From Paenibacillus farraposensis (GTDB lineage Bacteria > Bacillota > Bacilli > Paenibacillales > Paenibacillaceae): a DNA stretch of 64,000 nucleotides. The notes beneath the pieces were generated by a model. The model was not told the origin of the DNA. It saw only the letters and a program-made list of their open reading frames with translations, and searched no databases. Position 1 is the first letter of the stretch. Each line of letters opens with the position of its first letter. Where the stretch lies: the NCBI RefSeq assembly GCF_020736845.1, contig NZ_JAFFQR010000087.1:18530-82529 (forward strand). The letters are read 5' to 3'. Of this stretch, positions 1 through 8,970 are shown piece after piece. The position numbers and the translations under genes were made by a program.

Positions 1-1299
1 AAACGCCGCTCTATAGGATCTTGGCATGGAGATCGATCCATAGCAACAGAGAGAATCAATCACGTTTGGGATGAGAAGATAAATAAAGCAATTCAACATA
101 TCTTGATGGAACCATTGCTACCTAGAACTTCGGCTAGAGATTTATTGGGAATTTTATATCTACATGAAGAAGATACTGCTTTGACTTTTTGTGAGGATAT
201 CATAAAAGAACGCTTTCTGAGCTATTCTTCATGGAAGAAAGCTGTAGCTATAGCTTCCAAAATGTTGGATTCTGCCAAAGACGGTGGAGAAAAAATACTC
301 ACAATTTTATTAAGATCAAAAAAAAATGCGGATATCAAATTTGTATATTACGTTCTGAGGCTATACTCCAAAGATAGATCCGATTTTAATTATCGAAATA
401 AATGGACCCCCGCAGGGTTGATAGAATTATATAGTTGGATTCATAAAAATGCTGGTCTATTTAAGAAGGAATGGAGGGTGGGGGTTGAGGAGTGGAAATC
501 ATATATCCTAAATGAAACGGAATCCATTGATATCTTAAAACCGGAGCATGTACTGCAATTAAAACAACTAATTCCAGACTGTAATATTGTGCGTGATCAT
601 TGGGAAATGATCAGGGTTCAGTTCCAACGGGAAAGTTGGTATGCTCCTTCCATAGAAGGACTGCTACATATGACGGAAAATGCTGAATCAAAGCCCATAA
701 CCAATGAATATCAGTTAATTGAGGCTCTTCGGGAATCATTAGAAGCTTTTGAACTTGAATGGAATGGTAATGAGAATCCATTAGTCGCACTTCTTTGGAA
801 CCAAAATAAAGGAAGCTTAAAGCATCAATATTGGCCAAAAGACGAAAATTTACTATCGGACACGTTAAAATATTTTGTTTCAAAAGATCTGCAGAGAAGA
901 GGACTGATAGCAAATAGAGAAGTGCAGGTTCTTCGCAAACAAGGAGGCGAAAACGGGGCTCTTTTAGATATTAAGGTTGAGGTTCCTGCAACGAATGGCA
1001 CTAGGACTTTACGTGTGTATATTGAAGTGAAGGGTTGCTGGAATGAAGATTTGGAGACTGCCATGCTAGACCAGCTTACTAATAAGTATATGGTTCAACA
1101 TCATTGTGATTTCGGTATGTATGTTGTAGGCTGGTATCAGTGTTCACATTGGAAAAAAGAGTGGGATTATAGAGCGGGGAAAGCACCAACGTACTCTATT
1201 CATAAAGCAAGGGAGCTATTTAGTGCGCAGGCTAAGAATATATCTATTCAAAGTAGAAAGAGAATAGAGGCTGTGATATTAAATTTATCCTTGAGGTGA
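1..1299 (+). CDS. C-terminal part of a large protein with a terminal PD-(D/E)XK nuclease-like domain (partial at window edge)
   Basis: The reading frame is open from base 1, so the first ATG at 103 is probably internal and the gene starts outside the window. Most of the visible protein is helical and unrecognised. Near the C-terminus, LLDIKVEV followed about 20 residues later by YIEVKG gives the D...ExK pattern of PD-(D/E)XK nucleases, with a conserved-looking YVVGWY strand after it. Such a domain at the end of a long helical protein is common in defence proteins, but the family was not identified. The next gene (RES domain) is on the same strand about 200 bases downstream. Nuclease call is inference from the motif. 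Confidence 0.6.
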   Translation, partial: KRRSIGSWHGDRSIATERINHVWDEKINKAIQHILMEPLLPRTSARDLLGILYLHEEDTALTFCEDIIKERFLSYSSWKKAVAIASKMLDSAKDGGEKILTILLRSKKNADIKFVYYVLRLYSKDRSDFNYRNKWTPAGLIELYSWIHKNAGLFKKEWRVGVEEWKSYILNETESIDILKPEHVLQLKQLIPDCNIVRDHWEMIRVQFQRESWYAPSIEGLLHMTENAESKPITNEYQLIEALRESLEAFELEWNGNENPLVALLWNQNKGSLKHQYWPKDENLLSDTLKYFVSKDLQRRGLIANREVQVLRKQGGENGALLDIKVEVPATNGTRTLRVYIEVKGCWNEDLETAMLDQLTNKYMVQHHCDFGMYVVGWYQCSHWKKEWDYRAGKAPTYSIHKARELFSAQAKNISIQSRKRIEAVILNLSLR

Positions 1300-1499
1300 G
1301 ATCATTTATATTTTCTCTGCCTAATGATTAAGTTAGACCGATTGCTAGAGCTATTGTTGTTGAACGGCATCAAACCAGCCACTTATAATTACCTCAGTGT
1401 TCGGAACTTTGTAACATTGATCAATCTATATATCATAGAATGACAGGATCACGTCGTATGGGCATCAATTGATTAACTGATGTTGAAAGGATGATATAT

Positions 1500-2834
1500 T
1501 TGAAAGCATTACAACTGGGTAGTATTACGGAAACAACCATGTGTTCTTTTTGTTGGGGGGATTTGGCCGAAATATTCGATAAAAACAGACACAATTTGCT
1601 CGAGGATGCTGGGTATGAAGTGCAGATTGCAGAACTAGGGGATTCGACGATATGCGAAGTATGCAGTCAGAAGATCAACAGTCACGAAGATTATTATATT
1701 GTAACTGTTGATGATGCTGATTTGGTGGAAGTGGTCGATGAAATTTCAAAGCTTATTGGTGGTTGTGAACATTGCGAAGGAAGTGAAAGAGGGCATCTGG
1801 CCCATAACTATAATAAAGATTTAGGTCCAGATGAAGCGGAAATGGATGTCTCCGGAGAATCACTGAGTAGTTATTTAAGTGATCAGGGTGTACCAGACAA
1901 TTACATTGCGCTATTTGCGGGTTATGTTAATTGTCCTCGTTGCGGGAGTGGTCGAGATGCTGATCCACGTGATGATCCAAGTGCTCAGGGGCTCGATGTA
2001 CACTCAGAAATCTTCACTGTGAGTGATGTGAACTTTTTTTGGGGTGATGATTTCTATGATGAGTCCGCCTTACATCATTACTGCAGTTTCACAAGTAGCT
2101 ATGGATTTGGCGTTAAGCATGAGGACTTAACTGAATTCGGTAAATTTCTGATTAAACATCCAACTATGGGCACCAAGCATCCTGTTGGTGATATGCTTTT
2201 TCAAGCTATTAAGCTCCATAAACAAGAAGGCCAAGGAATGAGGCTTAAACCGACATTGGATAACGGAATGCTGCTGTATCGCGGCCGAAGTCGTAAAGAG
2301 GATTCGACGGAACAATATCCAGCGTCAAAAATGTGGTCGCCACCTGAAGGAAATGCCAGCCATGGACGCTACAATGCGATCGGTGTACCGGTATTATATC
2401 TTACAAATGACCTGGAGGCTGTACCGTATGAGATCCATACAGCAGACGACGAAGTAATCGATATAGCAAGCTTTGAAATAAAAAAGGAACTGCTACTTTT
2501 TGATATTGGGGTTTTCGATCAGGGCTTTGAAGGCTTCTTTGAAGATAGTCGAGCTGATTCTCGGTTGTTAAAACATCGATATTTATTACCCAACTTTATC
2601 GGGGCATGCTGCAGTCTGGTTGAGTATGACGGAGTGAATTATACTGGTGTGCGAGAGGCTGGACCTTATACTAACTATGCACTATTTATTCAGGAAGAGG
2701 ACCGTGATGTCGGAATTATCGATAAAATTAAAACGTACAAGCAAACGATCGTAAGAACGATAAATGTTATTGAATCTATTCCTGAAGAAAATGATCGCGT
2801 TAAAAGTCGCCTAAAAGGGACCTTTATGTTTTAA
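1500..2834 (+). CDS. RES-domain protein with Cys-rich N-terminal region (HEPN/RES-type)
   Basis: The C-terminal half carries the RES pattern: LLYRGR, then GRYNAIGVPVLYL, then an E in PYEIH, ending with ALFIQE. RES domains are ADP-ribosyltransferase-fold enzymes; characterised RES toxins degrade NAD+. The N-terminal half has four CxxC-type knuckles (CSFC, CEVC, CEHC, CPRC) that probably bind zinc, as in RES proteins with a HEPN/RES N-terminal domain. An upstream ATG at 1491 abuts the GAAAGG Shine-Dalgarno (1485-1490), whereas the TTG at 1500 has normal 9-base spacing, so TTG is chosen. No antitoxin partner is evident. A truncated second RES domain lies at 7222. Substrate and role here are inferred. 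Confidence 0.8.
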   Translation: MKALQLGSITETTMCSFCWGDLAEIFDKNRHNLLEDAGYEVQIAELGDSTICEVCSQKINSHEDYYIVTVDDADLVEVVDEISKLIGGCEHCEGSERGHLAHNYNKDLGPDEAEMDVSGESLSSYLSDQGVPDNYIALFAGYVNCPRCGSGRDADPRDDPSAQGLDVHSEIFTVSDVNFFWGDDFYDESALHHYCSFTSSYGFGVKHEDLTEFGKFLIKHPTMGTKHPVGDMLFQAIKLHKQEGQGMRLKPTLDNGMLLYRGRSRKEDSTEQYPASKMWSPPEGNASHGRYNAIGVPVLYLTNDLEAVPYEIHTADDEVIDIASFEIKKELLLFDIGVFDQGFEGFFEDSRADSRLLKHRYLLPNFIGACCSLVEYDGVNYTGVREAGPYTNYALFIQEEDRDVGIIDKIKTYKQTIVRTINVIESIPEENDRVKSRLKGTFMF

Positions 2835-2840
2835 CAATAC

Positions 2841-2872
2841 AAGTTCTTGTCCCTTGCCGAGGACAAGAACTT
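2841..2872. repeat. Perfect 12-bp inverted repeat with transposon-end-like core
   Basis: AAGTTCTTGTCC (2841-2852) and GGACAAGAACTT (2861-2872) are exact complements around an 8-base loop. It sits 7 bases after the RES gene and could act as a terminator, but there is no T-run. The core AAGTTCTTGTC is the same as in the six-copy motif of the element at 6895-7100, so a shared mobile-element origin is also possible. Confidence 0.7.
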
Positions 2873-3136
2873 GATTCCTTCCCGTAAAGGACTAACGTTT
2901 GCCCCAGTAGACTGTACTTAATCACACTCAAAACCGGTGATGAAGGAGAGAAATTAAAACGGGCCAATAAATTCAATGTTGAATAGGCATAGGAGGGCAG
3001 CCAAAAGATCATCAGGCATTCACAGTTCTATCCTGCGCCTTCCTACTCCGATTTGGTTCGAATCCGGTGGGTGAACAACAAGCTTTTCTTTATGAGAAAA
3101 CTCAGTAAAAAAACAAGAGCATTGGATATCAGGTGA

Positions 3137-3418
3137 ACAATACCAGGTAACCTGGATGAAGGCATTGATCTCATCATCGAAATAAGTGATGGCCGTATTG
3201 GGGTTAAATGCAAACGTTACTCAGGTAAAATCTCAGTTTCGACCGTGCAAGAAGCGTATGCTAAAAAAGATATGCACGACTGTGACAAAATTCTGGCTGT
3301 AACGAATTCCTACTTTACTGCTCCCGCCGTGAAGATGGCAGAAAAGATAAATGTAGTTCTCTGGGATCACGATGAACCGGTAACCGAGCTGTTAGAGGTA
3401 CAAATTTTGTATTGGTGA
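3137..3418 (+). pseudogene. Remnant of an Mrr-like restriction endonuclease
   Basis: The frame from 3152 reads GIDLIIEISDGRIGVKCKRY followed by VSTVQEAY, ILAVTNSYFTAPA and VVLWD, ending at the TGA at 3416. This is the catalytic half of an Mrr_cat domain: D of GIDLI and the xCK motif (usually QCK or ECK). No start codon or N-terminal domain is present, and a stop lies at 3134-3136. The surrounding 2950-3690 region holds no other gene I can support and seems to be decayed coding DNA. Confidence 0.7.
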
Positions 3419-3694
3419 ACGTTTGCCTAAAGAATACTACGAGTTAAACGAAGTAAATGAAATTGCCATTTAGATGTTTCGCTGTGACTGTATTTCGCCG
3501 GTGCGTCTCCAAAATCAGGAGCGAGTCATCCGTATGTCCGGAAGAATCCGGGTGCAGCGATTCAAGGTGGCTCTTTTAATCGTGAAAGATTGAGGTGTCT
3601 GAATGTGTATAATTAAGCATTTGAAATGTATGATTAAGAAAGATTTGATTATTGTCCCAAAAATCATTATCACAATAAAATTATAGAAAATGGG

Positions 3695-3934
3695 TTGACA
3701 GAAGAATTATTGAATCAAGTGAGGATTAAAAAAAATGAAGCACAACATAAAATAAAGAAGGTAAAAGGTATTGGTGAGTTACTAAATATACATATCCAGA
3801 TCCCTGATATTGAGGTGAATCGAAACCTTGAAATTATAGAAATACAAGAATGCAAACTGAATCCTTCTGGCTGTAAATCAAGCTATGAGATTGTTCAGAA
3901 GCATCCTCAGGTATTACATGTGGAGCTGAATTAG
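3695..3934 (+). CDS. Small unrecognised protein (79 aa), possibly the 3' part of a longer gene
   Basis: TTG start at 3695 with no good Shine-Dalgarno. The same frame stays open upstream to 3638 and reads FDYCPKNHYHNKIIENG, which looks protein-like, so the true start may have been lost by a frameshift. The protein is charged and soluble with two cysteines near the C-terminus. No family recognised. The next ORF starts 21 bases downstream on the same strand. Confidence 0.35.
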   Translation: MTEELLNQVRIKKNEAQHKIKKVKGIGELLNIHIQIPDIEVNRNLEIIEIQECKLNPSGCKSSYEIVQKHPQVLHVELN

Positions 3935-3955
3935 GAAATTGGGATTTTAAATTCA

Positions 3956-4339
3956 ATGGCGGACGTAATTGAGCATCTGAGGGAGCTGCACAAAGAAAAA
4001 GGTTATCCAAGAGATGTGTATTATAGGCTTTTCTTTGATAGAGACGATCATATGACTTGTGTTTATTTTGATTTAAGTAATTATGATCCTGATAACTTGG
4101 CCATCCTGTATCTGTCTTTTGGCAAGACACCAATGAACTATCGGTCAAGAATGTATTTAAAACATACTGATGAAGATGTTGGAATTTTAAAGATAGTTGA
4201 TTTTTTCTCTATAGAAGAAAACAAAGGACATGGGGCATTTATGCTCGAGTCACTTGTCGATTTAATTCCACTATTGAATCAGAAAATAGAGAGAAGGAAC
4301 CAAGAGTATTATGGTTCTTTCTGTAAACAAAATCACTAA
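3956..4339 (+). CDS. Unrecognised 127-aa soluble protein
   Basis: ATG at 3956 with a weak upstream AGGAAATTGGGA. The protein has no signal peptide or membrane segment. A stretch GHGAFMLESLVDLIP near residue 95 recalls the turn-helix of GNAT acetyltransferases, but the rest does not fit well enough to call it. Same strand and 21 bases after the previous ORF, so the two may be co-transcribed. Function unknown. Confidence 0.45.
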   Translation: MADVIEHLRELHKEKGYPRDVYYRLFFDRDDHMTCVYFDLSNYDPDNLAILYLSFGKTPMNYRSRMYLKHTDEDVGILKIVDFFSIEENKGHGAFMLESLVDLIPLLNQKIERRNQEYYGSFCKQNH

Positions 4340-4494
4340 TCTGTCCGATACATACATAAGGATGTTTTATTGTTAAATATACCCTTGAAAAATATCATTT
4401 CACATATCATTTATATTAGACCTCGGTTTAAGATAACAGCTACTTTAATACGCACAGCATTATGTAAATGCAGCAACCAGAAAGGAAATGGAAC

Positions 4495-4674
4495 GTGAAT
4501 CGTGAGGAAATTCTTCAACATTTTACAAAAGAGGTCTACGAACGCTTAAGCACCAAATGTTATTCACGAATGCATATTTTTAAGGACGATAACAAAAAGG
4601 GGAGAGTTATTTGTTTAGAAATAGAAAAGGTAAAAAATTTAACAAAAAACAAAGATATCAAAAAAATGAATTGA
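4495..4674 (+). CDS. Small unrecognised protein (59 aa) overlapping the next gene
   Basis: GTG at 4495 is preceded by GAAAGGAAATGGAAC, a reasonable ribosome site, and is preferred to the ATG at 4468. It is basic and soluble and overlaps the membrane protein gene by 64 bases in another frame. No family recognised. It could be translationally coupled to the next gene, or it could be a fortuitous ORF. Confidence 0.35.
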   Translation: MNREEILQHFTKEVYERLSTKCYSRMHIFKDDNKKGRVICLEIEKVKNLTKNKDIKKMN

Positions 4675-5699
4675 GTTTCTCAGAAAGAACAACCAGATTA
4701 GTATTAGTTCTAACTATAATAGGAGGTATTTTTGGATTTATCGGAAGTTTCTACCTAGATTTTTTTGTGTATTCTTTTTCGTCAAGAGTACCTTTGGAAT
4801 TTTCTATAGGTGCAGAACATATTGTACTAATATGTTTAGGAATAAGTTTAACCATGATTATTGGGAATATTATAGTTTATATCTGGAGAGAGTTCAATAG
4901 CTTTAATTTACAAACAAATCTAGTAGAAGTTATAGAGCAAAAAATAAAAAAGGCAAATCAAGCATACAGTAACATTTTTAAGAGTATAAATATGAATCTT
5001 TCAATATCATCAATAATAATTGTAGTCTTTATTGTCGTTCGGAGTTTTTATGTTAAGGATCGTTTGGTTATCGGAATGACACTTATTTTTACATTTTTGG
5101 TACTGTCTATAATCATTTTGTTTTGTATTAAGAAAAAATATAAATTTGATCCTAAAAAAATACTGAATTTAATTACGCGTATATCAATTATGCGTGTTTG
5201 GGTTTTTGTAATAATTTCCTTTTTGTGGTCTTTATTTGGTATAATAACTATGATACCGAAGCAACCAATAGATATTAAGTTTGAAAACTCAAATATTGTC
5301 ATTGACAGCGACAATTACCCACCACAAAATGTTTCTATTACTTTTATGAGTTTCGATAGGAAGGGAACCCCGCTTGCAAAGAAAATACGTTTAAAAGAGG
5401 ATGATTTTAAAGTAGCTTTTCAAGAAGTTATAGAAAACCCGAATACAAACGATGATTATTTGTATCAGTTGAGAAAATCGTCACCTAGTAGTGATCAAGT
5501 AATTCAAATGGGGAATACTATGTATAACTATCGTTATAAATTAGATTACAGAAAATATATAAAAGAAGGAGAAAACTTTGTCCGTATCACTTTTGATGCT
5601 AAAGGATTATCCAGCAATAAAAATACAACAATTGTTACTCCAATAATTTATAAGGATAAGAAATATGACATCCAACAAAATGAATTCCATATCAAATAG
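4611..5699 (+). CDS. Membrane protein of unknown function (362 aa)
   Basis: TTG start at 4611 with AAGGGGAG 6-7 bases upstream. Predicted by eye: a short basic N-terminus (about 20 residues), hydrophobic segments near residues 28-50, 60-85, 123-142, 150-172 and 192-215, then a polar 145-residue C-terminal region rich in beta-type sequence. The topology suggests a five-segment membrane anchor with one soluble domain. Very AT-rich compared with fbp and the sugar genes, which suggests horizontal acquisition. No family recognised. Confidence 0.65.
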   Translation: MFRNRKGKKFNKKQRYQKNELSFSERTTRLVLVLTIIGGIFGFIGSFYLDFFVYSFSSRVPLEFSIGAEHIVLICLGISLTMIIGNIIVYIWREFNSFNLQTNLVEVIEQKIKKANQAYSNIFKSINMNLSISSIIIVVFIVVRSFYVKDRLVIGMTLIFTFLVLSIIILFCIKKKYKFDPKKILNLITRISIMRVWVFVIISFLWSLFGIITMIPKQPIDIKFENSNIVIDSDNYPPQNVSITFMSFDRKGTPLAKKIRLKEDDFKVAFQEVIENPNTNDDYLYQLRKSSPSSDQVIQMGNTMYNYRYKLDYRKYIKEGENFVRITFDAKGLSSNKNTTIVTPIIYKDKKYDIQQNEFHIK

Positions 5700-6313
5700 T
5701 TGTTATGAGACAGCAAATCGCAGTCTTCTTTCTTACTTACTTCTATTCGGTACTGAAGCTCGGGAGGGGACAGCAAACCTCCTCTGAGCGGTATGTAGAA
5801 ACACAGTAGATATCACTAAGCATGAGTAAAATGGTAAATCCCCTTATGACGGAGTGTTTTATTTGCTGTTCACTGATGTGAAATTCCGCAACCAGGTATA
5901 AAAAGATCTGCATAACTTCTTCGCAGTAAGTGGACAAAAGTGGTAATATAATTGAAGTTACTATGAAGAGACTGTAACGACGGGAACCCTAGATCTAGAA
6001 TTGTCTGTATCTCGGGATAACATATATGTAACGGAAAATCGGAATTGACGCAGCATTACTTGAGGAATTCATTTTGCATCGCGTTATGTTTAACCATCAA
6101 GTTTGTTAGTCCTGCTATGCATAAATAAAAAGAACTCATTTTTGTTAATGAGTTCAGGCTGTCGAGACTTCTCGACAGCCTATTTTATGTTGAATTTGTT
6201 TAATGCGACACCGCATTAATGTTATATATTATAGGTAACTTTTTTCGCCTCTGGTTAGTTCAATTCAACATTTTACTCTGGAACCTAGAATTAAATCCAA
6301 GTATTTTTCTAAT
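5700..6313. other. Gene-free stretch with two tandem perfect hairpins
   Basis: No supported gene. Two perfect stem-loops stand back to back: GAACTCATT/AATGAGTTC (6132-6155) and GGCTGTCGAG/CTCGACAGCC (6157-6180), followed by TATTTTATG. The second may terminate transcription, although the T-run is weak and no gene ends close by. Confidence 0.6.
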
Positions 6314-6807
6314 GTGGAAGTTGCCTTAACGCAAGATTACTTATATAGAGATGAATTTAAAAATGATTTATATAAGCAAAATTGTAGATGTTTCAAAGCT
6401 ATAGACCAATATGTTAAAAAGAAATTCATCAAAAAACATCTAAAATGTATACTAATGCTTCAAGAACTTAGGAAGAATGAAAATGAAGAGTTTCCTCCCA
6501 TTTGTCCATATGCATATGCTTATGTATTTTGGAAGCAAAGTTTATTAGGGAGAGAGCAATTTTAAAACACAACTCAGATGTAAGGCACAAACAAAAGATT
6601 GAAATTATGCTTCCAAATGTAGCTAGAACGATTAATTTTAATGAATTTAAATGCCCGCTAAGTACTAAAACTATGAAGAAATTGTTATTCAAAATGAATA
6701 CTTTTAAACCATTGAGTGTAGCAATGAGAATTTACAAAAATCCAAATGATGAAAATAAAAGAATTGAATCTTACGTTAACCAATATGTAAGGAAACTAAG
6801 AATATAA
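6314..6807 (+). pseudogene. Unrecognised gene split by a frameshift
   Basis: Two overlapping ORFs, 6314-6565 and 6502-6807, appear to be one roughly 164-residue basic protein: the first ends WKQSLLGREQF at 6565 and the second continues with KHNSDVRHKQKIEIML directly after. A one-base change in GCAATTTTAAAACAC (about 6555-6570) would rejoin them. AT-rich; no family recognised. A good terminator follows at 6822. Confidence 0.5.
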
Positions 6808-6821
6808 AACACAATTTAATT

Positions 6822-6845
6822 CGCCTTTATTAGGCGTTTTTTTAT
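6822..6845 (+). terminator. Rho-independent terminator
   Basis: CGCCT-TTATT-AGGCG stem followed by TTTTTTTATTTTT, 14 bases after the stop of the split gene. Confidence 0.75.
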
Positions 6846-6894
6846 TTTTGCTGTAGTAATATACTCATCAGATATAATAAAATAATATTGCATG

Positions 6895-7100
6895 GGGAAT
6901 GAGATAAGATTCTTGTCATTTATGAGATAAAGTTCTTGTCATCCGACACCAGAGACTAATGTCGGGTGATAAGAACATTATCTCATTAATTGCTGCGAAA
7001 ATCGCGGCTTTTTTTATTTTAGGGATAAAGTTCTTGTCAAAACCAAATGACAAGAACTTTATCCCATTTCCAATTTTGACAAGAATATTATCTCATTCCC
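6895..7100. mobile_element. 206-bp MITE-like element bounded by 24-bp inverted repeats and carrying six copies of an 18-bp motif
   Basis: The ends (6895-6918 and 7077-7100) are inverted repeats with one mismatch in 24; each starts GGGAATGAGATAA. An 18-bp motif, GAGATAAAGTTCTTGTCA or close variants, occurs at 6901, 6924 and 7022 on the + strand and at 6967, 7048 and 7077 on the - strand. The copies at 7022-7039 and 7048-7065 form a perfect 18-bp hairpin. A GC stem-loop with a T-run (GCTGCG/CGCGGC, about 6992-7015) lies inside. Repeated sites at both ends resemble TnsB/MuA-type binding sites, so this may be a non-autonomous Tn7-like derivative. No clear target duplication was seen. Confidence 0.6.
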
Positions 7101-7221
7101 GACGGGGGTTAATAAGAGGAGGATATAAGAAATCGTAGCAGCATAGGAATACTGATTAAGTACTTGCATTGCATTATGTTGCAACCTTTAGTCCATTCAT
7201 TGTCTGAGCCAATCGAATAAA

Positions 7222-7536
7222 ATGACGAATTCAAATCAGAACAAAGAAAGACGATTACGAAAGGGAGTTTATGGAGTGTTTTCCGGCTACACTTGCAGAA
7301 AAGTAATGAAGAGTCTCTTAAAGTACGACAATATCAGAAGACCATTAATAATGCTCGATATAGATAGATTGTTTTACAAATTTAATGATTTGGTACGGGA
7401 AAGTTCAAATAATGATGGGATTTACAATTCCGATTATGCTTTAACCAATTATATTGCTGAATGTTGCAAGGAAATAGGGTATCACGGTATTTCTTATAAA
7501 GGGGTAAGAGGTGAAGATTATACAAACTTATTTTAA
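7222..7536 (+). pseudogene. Truncated RES-domain protein
   Basis: The C-terminal part reads RRPLIMLDIDRLF, then SDYALTNYIAECCKEIGYHG, then ISYKG...YTNLF, matching the last third of RES domains (LDL, xYxxTQxIAE, GYDGIxYxS, NLVLF). The first two thirds, with the Arg residues and GRxN motif, are missing or replaced. It is likely a fragment left by deletion; the ORF itself is intact. Compare the complete RES gene at 1500-2834. Confidence 0.5.
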
Positions 7537-7780
7537 ATTTCACAAGCACAGAGGATATGAGTATTAATCACGTTAGAAGAATGAAAATAAACATAAAATA
7601 TGAAGTTGATATTTAGCATATTATAAAGACTTTATCTCCAGGCTGCTGTCGGGAGACGAAAACATGGTCCCATTATAAAGTTGCTTATTTAGCGGCTTTA
7701 GGGGGGGGCCCCGTAATAAACAACATCTACTACCTTCAGAACGATAACCTTAGGGAGGGCGAATAGCAAAAGATCATTGA

Positions 7781-8181
7781 ATGATGCTGAACGCTATGCT
7801 TTGGGGAGCCAGATCCGGAGCGCCATGGCGAGACTTTCTTGACCGTGTACACGCGTTTCCGACACTGGAAGATAGCTGGAATTTGGGGTCGAATAGAAGC
7901 ATGTTTCCATCACACCTGACTTTGAAACATTATGATCGATGCCACGATATTTTGCGTCCATCAACACGGATCAGTGCAAAAGGGGGAAACAATTCCAAGC
8001 GATCGGACGATCCCAAAGCGGAATAACGACGAAAATACAAGCGATTGTCGATAGTCTCGGTAACCCGCTCCGTTACGACTTAACGGACCATGATTGTGAG
8101 TCATACCAAGCCGAAAACATCGCAAAATCCAGCATGAGTGGGATTGGTGGTTATACAAAGAAGAGTGTGGGAACACGGTAA
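7781..8181 (+). pseudogene. Degenerate IS5-family transposase
   Basis: One frame (7781-8026) contains NAMLWGARSGAPWRDF and another (7939-8181) contains QAIGRSQSGITTKIQAIVDS then GNPLRYDLT. Both are typical of IS5-family (IS427-like) transposases, where they lie in a single protein. Frameshifts and the missing catalytic C-terminal part show that it is dead. Terminal repeats were not identified. Confidence 0.8.
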
Positions 8182-8280
8182 GCGGTGAAACATAATCCTG
8201 TAGAGGGGACAGAACATGTTACGAATACCTTTGCTCTAACTACCATTAAACATCAATTCGTTGATTGAACAGAAGGTAAC

Positions 8281-8597
8281 ATGGTTTCCCCAGACGGCTA
8301 TGCGCTAGCCATTGCGTATATGTCTCGACCTGGAAATGATGAAAAACAGTTGGATTTAATTTATGATTACCAAACTAATGTGAAAATGTATCCACAGTTT
8401 CGGCAATATCTCCAAGAGCGCCAGCCACCTTTCTTGGCTGCTTGGGGAAAGAATGACGTTTTATCTATTCCTGAAGGCGCTAAGGCCTTTAAAAAAAGGA
8501 TCTACCCCATGCGAAAATTTATTTACTGGACTCAGGACACTTTGCCTTGGAAACACATGCTCAGGAAATAGGAGAATTGATGATTCACTTTTTTTGA
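8281..8597 (+). pseudogene. 3' fragment of an alpha/beta-hydrolase gene, frameshifted
   Basis: The frame reads MARPGNDE-like SRPGNDEKQLDLIYDYQTNV, then PPFLAAWGKND, the region around the catalytic Asp of this hydrolase group. A frameshift near 8512 moves the C-terminus (IYLLDSGHFALETH, containing the catalytic His) into another frame, which ends at TGA 8595-8597. The N-terminal half with the nucleophile elbow is absent. Confidence 0.7.
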
Positions 8598-8970
8598 AAA
8601 CTTGTAAAGCACGAATCCTAAATTGCTCAGATGTTGGATGAAGTTTGTTCATTCATGAGGGACTGGAGTATGATGGGGGAAAGTTGTGCTGATATCACCA
8701 CATAAATAATTTTATTTTTATTATTAACCATACAGGTGAAGAGGCATCAAAACCTAATGTTTTTTTACTTTAGCTATTTTTCGAATTGGAAATCTGTTAA
8801 AATCAATGCCACATAAAGAGCGATATCATCGAGCCTTAACGACCTGTGCGGATGGCATTCCGAAAGCGCCAATATTCCGTATGTAAAAAATCATTTATAG
8901 AATTGTAGGTTGAATAAAGCTTTTGGACCCGCTATACATCACCATACTTCCTTGAAGGGGGACATCTGTT

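Noticed and set aside
5743..5937. 64-codon - strand ORF
   Set aside because: No ribosome site or family resemblance; composition looks like chance.
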